NCBI GenBank assembly: GCA_023265045.1
Contig: JAHFUQ010000028.1
Coordinates: 1-34,569 of the forward strand
Origin: Acidimicrobiia bacterium
GTDB lineage: Bacteria; Actinomycetota; Acidimicrobiia; Acidimicrobiales; AC-14
Length of the DNA stretch: 34,569 bases
Reading direction: 5' to 3'
Below the pieces are notes generated by a model that saw nothing but the letters and a program-made list of their open reading frames with translations, did no database searches and was not told the DNA's origin. Positions 29,658 through 34,569 of the stretch are shown in pieces. A program made the translations under genes and the position numbers. Position 1 is the first letter of the stretch, and the number at the start of each line of letters is the position of its first letter.

Positions 29658-31102
29658 GGAGCCAGTTACTACCCGAGCCGGAGCTGGAGTTCCGCGCCAG
29701 CAACCGCCACATTGACCCTCGGTTCGGTATCGCCGACTACGGCCCGGCTGACGCCGATACTCCATCGGCACCGACGCAAATCCCGGTCGGGCTGGTGGGT
29801 TCGTCTCGCAGCATCGACGGATTGCGCCGCTGGCTGGAGCAATGCCGCAATCCGATCGACGGCAAGACGGCGAAGCCGGGCCAAGACAACATGTTTCCGG
29901 CGTTTCCGGGTTTCAACACCGACACGGCCTTCAGCTCGCAGATAGTGTTCGATGACGCCCTGACGCGACAGGTGTCCGACCGCGAGATCCGGAGCGTCGT
30001 TGGTAGCGACACCACCAAAACCGTCGCCGACGCTGCGGACCTGTTCTTCGCGGAAGCCAAGTCGCTCGGCGAGACGGGTCGCTGCCGGGTGATCATCTGC
30101 GCACGTCCTGACGACGTGGAGGATGAGCCATCTCCGGTGTCTCTCGAGGTCGGGGAGGAGGAGGCCGAGGAGCAGGAGGAGCAAGCAAGTCAAAAAGCGG
30201 AAGACTTCCACGACCTCCTCAAAGCCAAGTCACTGACACTCTCGTGTCCTCTCCAAATCATCCGCCGCGATACTTGGGAAGGCAAATCATCTCGCAAGGG
30301 CGAGCGAAAACGCCGCCTCCAAGATGAGGCGACGCGGGCCTGGAACCTCCACACCGCCCTGTACTACAAGGCCGGCGGTACACCATGGCGTCTGCCGAGG
30401 GCATCGACCGATCTGACGACCTGCTTCGTCGGTGTGAGTTTCTTCCGCACAACCGACGAGTCGGCCCTCCACACCGCCGTGGCCCAGATCTTCAATGAGC
30501 GCGGAGACGGCGTGGTCGTGCGAGGTGGGGCCGCAAAGATATCCAAAGCCGATCGTCAATCCCATCTGTCCGAAGAAGATTCGCATCGGCTGCTCGCCGA
30601 CGCCCTGGCAGAGTACAAGCGAGTTCATGGGAATCTGCCCGCACGAGTGGTGCTGCACAAGTCATCGTCGTTCGACGCGGGCGAAGCTGCGGGATTCAGG
30701 CTGGCGGCCGACCAGAAGGAAATCGGACACCTGGAGATGGTGTGGGTTCAGCGCCGCTGGGCACCCCGCCTGTTTCGTAACGGGCAGCTGCCGCCGCTGC
30801 GCGGCACCTTGTTGGAACTGGATCAGAACGCTTTCGTCGTATACACGCGAGGGTCTGTTCCGTTCTTCCGAACCTACCCAGGGATGTACGTCCCTTGGCC
30901 TCTTCTGCTTCGCCCAACCGGCGCGTGCGATCTGGTTCGGGCGGCGACCGATGTCCTGGCTCTGTCGAAGATGAACTGGAACAACGCGCAGCTGGACGAG
31001 CGCGACCCGCTCACGCTCAGGACTGCGCAGCGGGTCGGCAGCATCCTGAAGCACGTTGGGGCTGAGGGCAGGATCGCAACTCGGTACGCCTACTACATGT
31101 AA
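29654..31102 (+). CDS. Short prokaryotic Argonaute (MID-PIWI, catalytically inactive)
   Basis: This 482-residue protein starts at ATG 29654. MID-type features lie at residues 90-225, including SCPLQIIRRDTW; NLHTALYYKAGGTPWRL leads into PIWI at 232-248. PIWI hallmarks are FVGVSFF (258-264), PARVVLHKSSSFDAGEAAGF (329-348) and LALSKMNWNNAQLD (435-448). The first catalytic Asp of active Argonautes is Ser262 here, so slicing is not expected, as in other short pAgos. The end RYAYYM is typical of the group. There is no N or PAZ domain; the APAZ-like partner supplies that part. An acidic stretch (153-176) interrupts the MID domain. Confidence 0.92.
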   Translation: MRSQLLPEPELEFRASNRHIDPRFGIADYGPADADTPSAPTQIPVGLVGSSRSIDGLRRWLEQCRNPIDGKTAKPGQDNMFPAFPGFNTDTAFSSQIVFDDALTRQVSDREIRSVVGSDTTKTVADAADLFFAEAKSLGETGRCRVIICARPDDVEDEPSPVSLEVGEEEAEEQEEQASQKAEDFHDLLKAKSLTLSCPLQIIRRDTWEGKSSRKGERKRRLQDEATRAWNLHTALYYKAGGTPWRLPRASTDLTTCFVGVSFFRTTDESALHTAVAQIFNERGDGVVVRGGAAKISKADRQSHLSEEDSHRLLADALAEYKRVHGNLPARVVLHKSSSFDAGEAAGFRLAADQKEIGHLEMVWVQRRWAPRLFRNGQLPPLRGTLLELDQNAFVVYTRGSVPFFRTYPGMYVPWPLLLRPTGACDLVRAATDVLALSKMNWNNAQLDERDPLTLRTAQRVGSILKHVGAEGRIATRYAYYM

Positions 31103-31257
31103 TCGGTGAGGATCGTCGTCGTCACCCCAGCCATCCCCTGACCACCGCCAACAACCAGCACATCAGGGGGCGGACGCAAGCGGTCCTCGGCATCGAGGAG
31201 TGGGACGGAAGGACTCGAAGCCGAAATCCAGTTCACGCGAAAGACCAGAGGATACTC

Positions 31258-31755
31258 ATGGCCATGGACGAGGCCCTTGCGGCAACCGACCAGATGGCGG
31301 ACTGGTCCTCGTGGATCCCGTTCGACCAGTTCATGACCGCGCCACGCCTGCCCGGTGTCTACATGGCCCGGCTGGGCCCGGACGGACCGGTCGTGTACGT
31401 GGGGATGGCCGGGCCCCGCTCGGGGAGCGGGACTCCGCAGGGCATCCGCGGCCGGCTGGCCCGGTACGCCTCGGGCAAGGCGATGGTGAGCGGGCTCGGC
31501 GAGGCGGCCGCCGATCGCGCCCTTGCCGATCCCGTGTGGCTCCGGGAGAGGTTGGCCGAGGTCGAGCGGGGCGAGCCGATGCGGGCGGAGGCGTGGGGGC
31601 GTGCGGCCATCGCCCGAACCGGCCTCCACGTCCGGTGGGCCGTGACCGCGGACAAGGCCGCGGCCGTCCTCCTGGAGCGCCTGGTCGAGCAGGCGTTCCC
31701 CGCCGGCGTTCTCTGGAACCGCAGCCGGGTCGTCGTGGTCAGGCTCACCGACTGA
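31258..31755 (+). CDS. GIY-YIG-like nuclease domain protein
   Basis: This is a 165-residue protein from ATG 31258 (or 31264), with AGAGG upstream. Gly33-Val-Tyr and Tyr47-Val-Gly in LPGVYMARLGPDGPVVYVGM correspond to GIY...YIG. Arg66 or Arg69 in IRGRLARY, Glu140 or Glu144 in LLERLVEQAF and Asn154 in WNRSR fit the remaining catalytic positions. This is a free-standing domain with a helical insert (residues 80-120), not UvrC. GIY-YIG proteins cut DNA as repair, homing or defence nucleases. The PDZ-Lon gene starts 5 bp after the stop, so they form an operon. Confidence 0.75.
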   Translation: MAMDEALAATDQMADWSSWIPFDQFMTAPRLPGVYMARLGPDGPVVYVGMAGPRSGSGTPQGIRGRLARYASGKAMVSGLGEAAADRALADPVWLRERLAEVERGEPMRAEAWGRAAIARTGLHVRWAVTADKAAAVLLERLVEQAFPAGVLWNRSRVVVVRLTD

Positions 31756-31760
31756 GCGGC

Positions 31761-33167
31761 GTGACCTTCCGGTACCGGCGGGCGCTGGCGGTCCTCGGCT
31801 TCTGGGCCGCCTGGCTGGCGTTCACCGTGGCGGCGCTGGGCCGGGCGGTGACCGAGCCCCTGTGGTCCGTCCTGGCCGTCCTGGCGGCCTCGTGCGGTCT
31901 GCTGGCCGCTTCGGCCGTCCATCTGGTGCGGCCGAAGCGGGCGCTCACGGTCTCGCCCGGGGGCGTGCGGGGGATGCTCAGCCTCCAGCCCTGGGGCGAC
32001 ATCGAGAAGGTCGAGCTGCGAGGGACCGAGCGATGGCCCTCCGTCCGGCTCCGGTCGAAGCGCCGGCTGCGCTCGATCGGGCTGGCGCAGTGGCTCGTCA
32101 CGGGCGCCGCGGTCGATGGCGTCGCACAGGCCGCGACCGCTGCGGGCGTCGTGGTCGAGGACAGGCGCCGCCCCACCTCAGCCGGCGCCCGGGTGCTGCA
32201 CGTGGGAGGGCTCGCCGTGTCGGCCGTCGGACTGGTCGCCCTCACCCTTCTGATGGTCGTGCCCGGCCTGTGGGTCGAGGGAGCCGGCACCGTGATCGAG
32301 GCCCACGGCCGCTTGCGCACAGCGGGCCAGCGGGAGCGCGGGCAGAGCGGGGGTGAGGTGCTGATCCTGACCGTCCACGAGGGGCCAGCCTCTGTCGAGG
32401 ACGTCCTGGGGCGGCGCGGTTCCGACAGGTTCGCCTGGCGCAGCCCGTGGTGGAGCGGCGGCGACAACCGGCGCACGCCTCAGGACGACACCGCCGAGGA
32501 GTCCGCCGTGGCCGCGGGGCTGCGCTGCGCGGGCAGGCCCGTGGCGGTCGAGCCCGGCGGCGTGCGGGTGGGCCGGGTGGCGGCGCGGCTCGCCGGGCGG
32601 GTCCGCACGGGCGACAGGACCGTGGCCGTCGCCGGCGCCCTGGTCGCCTACCCGGAGGACGTGTTCGCCGCGGTGGCGGGCATGGAGCCCGGCAGGGAGG
32701 TGACGTTCAGCCTCACGGGGGCGGACGGCGAGACCCGCAGCGCCCAGGTCGTGCTGGCTCGCTCGCCCGACGGCCCTGTCGTCCCCGCCGGCGTCGAGTT
32801 GCTGCGGGGCCCGGTCAGGGTCACGACACCCGAATCCGCTCCCGCCTTCGACCTCGACGACACCACTGGCGACTCCGCCGGGCTGGCGATGGCCATCACC
32901 GTCGTCGATTCGTCGCGCACTGGCGGGCTGGTGCCGAAGGGGGCGAAGGTGGCGGTGACGGGCTCGGTCTCACCGGATGGGCTCGTGGGGCCGGTCGGCG
33001 GCGTCCGGTTCAAGGCCGCCGCCGCCAGGGATGCCGGGGCGACCGTCCTGCTCGTGCCGGCGACGCAGGTAGCGGTCGCCGTAGCCGTGGCCGGCGACGG
33101 CCTCCGGGTCGTCGGCGTCCGCACTGTGTCCGACGCCCTTCAGGCCCTCGGGGGAACGCCGTGCTGA
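31761..33167 (+). CDS. Membrane PDZ-Lon (S16) protease, YlbL-type, with extra N-terminal TM and PH-like region
   Basis: This is a 468-residue protein from GTG 31761. Two TM helices (8-27, 34-56) precede a soluble beta-rich segment (about 60-135, ALTVSPGGVRGMLSLQPWGD) resembling a bacterial PH domain. TM3 (146-168) and VEGAGTVIE then start the YlbL-like part. A PDZ region follows (about 300-345, VAGMEPGREVTFSLTGADGE). The S16 domain has catalytic Ser372 (TTGDSAGLAMA) and Lys418 (VGGVRFKAAAARDAGA). Usual YlbL-type proteins are about 340-350 residues with one TM helix, so the N-terminal third is an addition. Confidence 0.85.
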   Translation: MTFRYRRALAVLGFWAAWLAFTVAALGRAVTEPLWSVLAVLAASCGLLAASAVHLVRPKRALTVSPGGVRGMLSLQPWGDIEKVELRGTERWPSVRLRSKRRLRSIGLAQWLVTGAAVDGVAQAATAAGVVVEDRRRPTSAGARVLHVGGLAVSAVGLVALTLLMVVPGLWVEGAGTVIEAHGRLRTAGQRERGQSGGEVLILTVHEGPASVEDVLGRRGSDRFAWRSPWWSGGDNRRTPQDDTAEESAVAAGLRCAGRPVAVEPGGVRVGRVAARLAGRVRTGDRTVAVAGALVAYPEDVFAAVAGMEPGREVTFSLTGADGETRSAQVVLARSPDGPVVPAGVELLRGPVRVTTPESAPAFDLDDTTGDSAGLAMAITVVDSSRTGGLVPKGAKVAVTGSVSPDGLVGPVGGVRFKAAAARDAGATVLLVPATQVAVAVAVAGDGLRVVGVRTVSDALQALGGTPC

Positions 33168-33234
33168 TGCTTTCGGCGGGAGGATTGCGGACGTGCCGGT
33201 GACCGCGAACTCGCCTGACGGGAGGCAGACGCCG

Positions 33235-33783
33235 TCAGGAGGGTCCGCTGAGCGCCCGGGCTCGCTCGCAGCCGAGCCGGATGTCCTCGAACCAGGCCTT
33301 GGTCTCGGCATCGGTCGGCCGGGCGAACTCGCTCTCGTGGTAGGCGGCGTAGGCGGACAGCCCCCTGTGCAACTGCTCCCAGCGTGGGTCGAGCGCGGCG
33401 GCCCCGGCGGCTGCGTCCCGGGCCTTGCCGTAGTTCTGGATGGCGGCTTGCCGGAGCAGGCTGTCGGAGGCCCGCCCGAGCTGGGTTGCGACCTGCGACC
33501 ACCTTGCGAGCACGGCGTCATCGCTCAGCCCGGCCGTGCTCTCACCCCGCAATGCGAGCGCCGTGCGGTAGAGGTCGAAGCTGGCCTTCGTGGACGACGT
33601 GTCCCCGAGCAGGCATGCCTCCTTGGCGGCGGCCAGCGCCTCGGCGGCTGCCGATGTGGTCGAGGTCGTCCCGACGACCGCGGCGGGGCCCGCGCCACCG
33701 GAGGAGCAGGCCGCGAGGGCCAGCGTCAACGCCACCCCGCCGGCCGCCACTAGTCCCGCCATGAGCCAGGAATCATGGCTCAT
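33235..33783 (-). CDS. Predicted lipoprotein, 182 aa
   Basis: ATG 33783 starts a type II signal peptide: a short N-terminus, a hydrophobic core and the lipobox LALAAC, with the lipidated Cys at residue 26. Ser/Gly/Thr-rich linker sequence follows, then an all-helical domain (EALAAAKEACLLGDTS, SFDLYRTALALRGES, LHRGLSAYAAYHESEF). No family is recognised. It is predicted to be anchored on the outer face of the membrane. It converges with the PDZ-Lon gene (67 bp apart), so a functional link is not shown. Confidence 0.75.
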   Translation of the reverse strand: MSHDSWLMAGLVAAGGVALTLALAACSSGGAGPAAVVGTTSTTSAAAEALAAAKEACLLGDTSSTKASFDLYRTALALRGESTAGLSDDAVLARWSQVATQLGRASDSLLRQAAIQNYGKARDAAAGAAALDPRWEQLHRGLSAYAAYHESEFARPTDAETKAWFEDIRLGCERARALSGPS

Positions 33784-33831
33784 GGCCGCGCCGGCGACGG
33801 GGCCGGCAAGTGGCGGTCCGGCAGAGCGGAT

Positions 33832-34569
33832 TCACGGCAGCGGGACGTACGGCGCCACCGCCGCCCGCACCCGTGCCTTCCACTCGCTCCACGCGGCTCC
33901 CGTCCACCCGAAGTAGACGACCTGGCGTTCGGCGGCGAAGACGAAGGCGACCAGGATGCTGGAGGCGAACATCGCCAGCTCGTGCGGGTCGAGGTCCTGA
34001 GTCGTCATGGTCCCGGTGAGCCCCGGCGCCAGGCCCGGGACCGGCTTGGCGTTGCGCAGCAGGCCGTCGAGCGTGCCGTGCGTCATGGCCGACAGGTAGC
34101 GGTAGACCACGGCGCCCATCGTCGAGGGCGCGCTGCCGTCGTCCATGAACTGGCGGCACAGTGGCGTGGCGTCCGGCCACCCGCCGGCGAGCCACCGCGG
34201 GGCGCCCTTCCGCGTGGGCATGAGCCCCAGCCCGGTCTGACGAGCGGTGTCGAGGATGGCCCTGATCTTGGGCTCGCGCGTCTCCGGCACGCCCAGGTCA
34301 CGCTCCAGCTTCGTGCGTTCGTGGAAGCTGTTGAGGATGGCGTTGCCGCCCCGGCACAGGCGCTCCTCAAGCCCGATCGCCGGGTCGAATATCCACCACG
34401 CCCGCGCCGACGCCTCGATGGCGACCCGGCATAGCACGAAGGGCCCGTAGCGGCTGTCGCCGCCGGCGATCAACTCGCCCACCGACCGGAGGTGGTCCTC
34501 GGCCGCGTAGAGGAGCGCGTTGCCCACCATCGTCACTTCGGCGAGCGGCTCGCGGCTCCAGGGGCCCGC
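33832..34569 (-). CDS. Hypothetical protein, 5' end beyond the window; possible HEPN-like
   Basis: The frame is open to the right edge. The first possible internal start is GTG 34536, but upstream codons (GPWSREPLAE) look coding, so the gene is probably truncated. Visible segments are SRYGPFVLCRVAIEASARAW, ERLCRGGNAILNSFHERTKL and YRYLSAMTHGTLDGLL. The last contains Arg-x6-His, as in some HEPN or DUF5677-like proteins, but this is weak evidence. The hydrophobic stretch HELAMFASSILVAFVFAAE is probably a buried helix. Function unknown. Confidence 0.65.
   Translation of the reverse strand, partial: AGPWSREPLAEVTMVGNALLYAAEDHLRSVGELIAGGDSRYGPFVLCRVAIEASARAWWIFDPAIGLEERLCRGGNAILNSFHERTKLERDLGVPETREPKIRAILDTARQTGLGLMPTRKGAPRWLAGGWPDATPLCRQFMDDGSAPSTMGAVVYRYLSAMTHGTLDGLLRNAKPVPGLAPGLTGTMTTQDLDPHELAMFASSILVAFVFAAERQVVYFGWTGAAWSEWKARVRAAVAPYVPLP

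Noticed and set aside
1-34569. CRISPR array, rRNA or insertion sequence with terminal inverted repeats
   Set aside because: No regularly spaced repeats, rRNA-like conserved stretches or flanked transposase genes were seen. The only repeats are the 142-bp pair and short tandem duplications.

Overview
This is a high-GC actinobacterial chromosome segment. The evidence is two adjacent WhiB-like regulators, a DUF222/HNH (13E12-repeat type) gene behind a LexA-type box, a DUF2505 protein, a YlbL-type PDZ-Lon protease, many GTG or TTG starts, and 4-bp ATGA/GTGA gene overlaps. Gene content would suit a deep-branching or uncultured actinobacterium such as Acidimicrobiia, but the sequence alone does not fix the lineage. 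No rRNA, CRISPR array, complete tRNA, transposase or integrase was found.

Left part, about 1-25,000, reads as ordinary chromosome. Its blocks are: a truncated CehA/McbA-type PHP protein with a DUF2505 protein; an ArsR-type regulator with a formate/nitrite-family channel; an alpha/beta hydrolase and a 918-aa LuxR-family ATPase regulator; two WhiB-like genes; a coupled transaldolase-nicotinamidase pair; an ABM-like protein with a MarR regulator; an HTH / MscS / purine-permease run on the minus strand; a frameshifted DUF3592-like gene facing a frameshifted, SOS-controlled DUF222/HNH gene; a MarR/YceI divergon with a long inverted-repeat operator; an ECF sigma factor with a SnoaL-like tail and a small convergent partner; NhaA; a GNAT / pentapeptide / small-membrane-protein run; an MGT-type glycosyltransferase; DUF2231 with a SufR-like regulator; and folE coupled to a GT2 glycosyltransferase.

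Right part, from about 25,036 to the end, looks like an integrated, layered genomic island. A 142-bp sequence occurs at 25,036-25,177 and again at 27,522-27,663 (7 mismatches). Each copy ends in the 3' half of a tRNA gene on the minus strand, from a TTCGCAA anticodon loop to an encoded CCA; anticodon CGC and U70 point to tRNA-Ala(CGC). The repeats look like two att sites. By their orientation the intact tRNA should lie to the right of the window. Between the repeats sit a DUF4160-DUF2442 pair, a relaxase remnant and a DUF1778-GNAT toxin-antitoxin pair. To the right of the second copy lies a two-gene short prokaryotic Argonaute operon: a DUF4365 nuclease fused to an APAZ-like region, overlapping a short MID-PIWI Argonaute by 4 bp. 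This is the SPARDA architecture. It is followed by a GIY-YIG-like nuclease closely coupled to a membrane PDZ-Lon protease with an extra N-terminal domain, a lipoprotein, and a gene running off the right edge.

The main discovery candidates are the SPARDA operon on a tRNA-associated island, and the GIY-YIG / PDZ-Lon pair next to it. Three genes (near 12,961, 13,507 and 25,706) are each restored to their family's frame by one base. That suggests assembly indels or parallel decay and should be settled before calling them pseudogenes.
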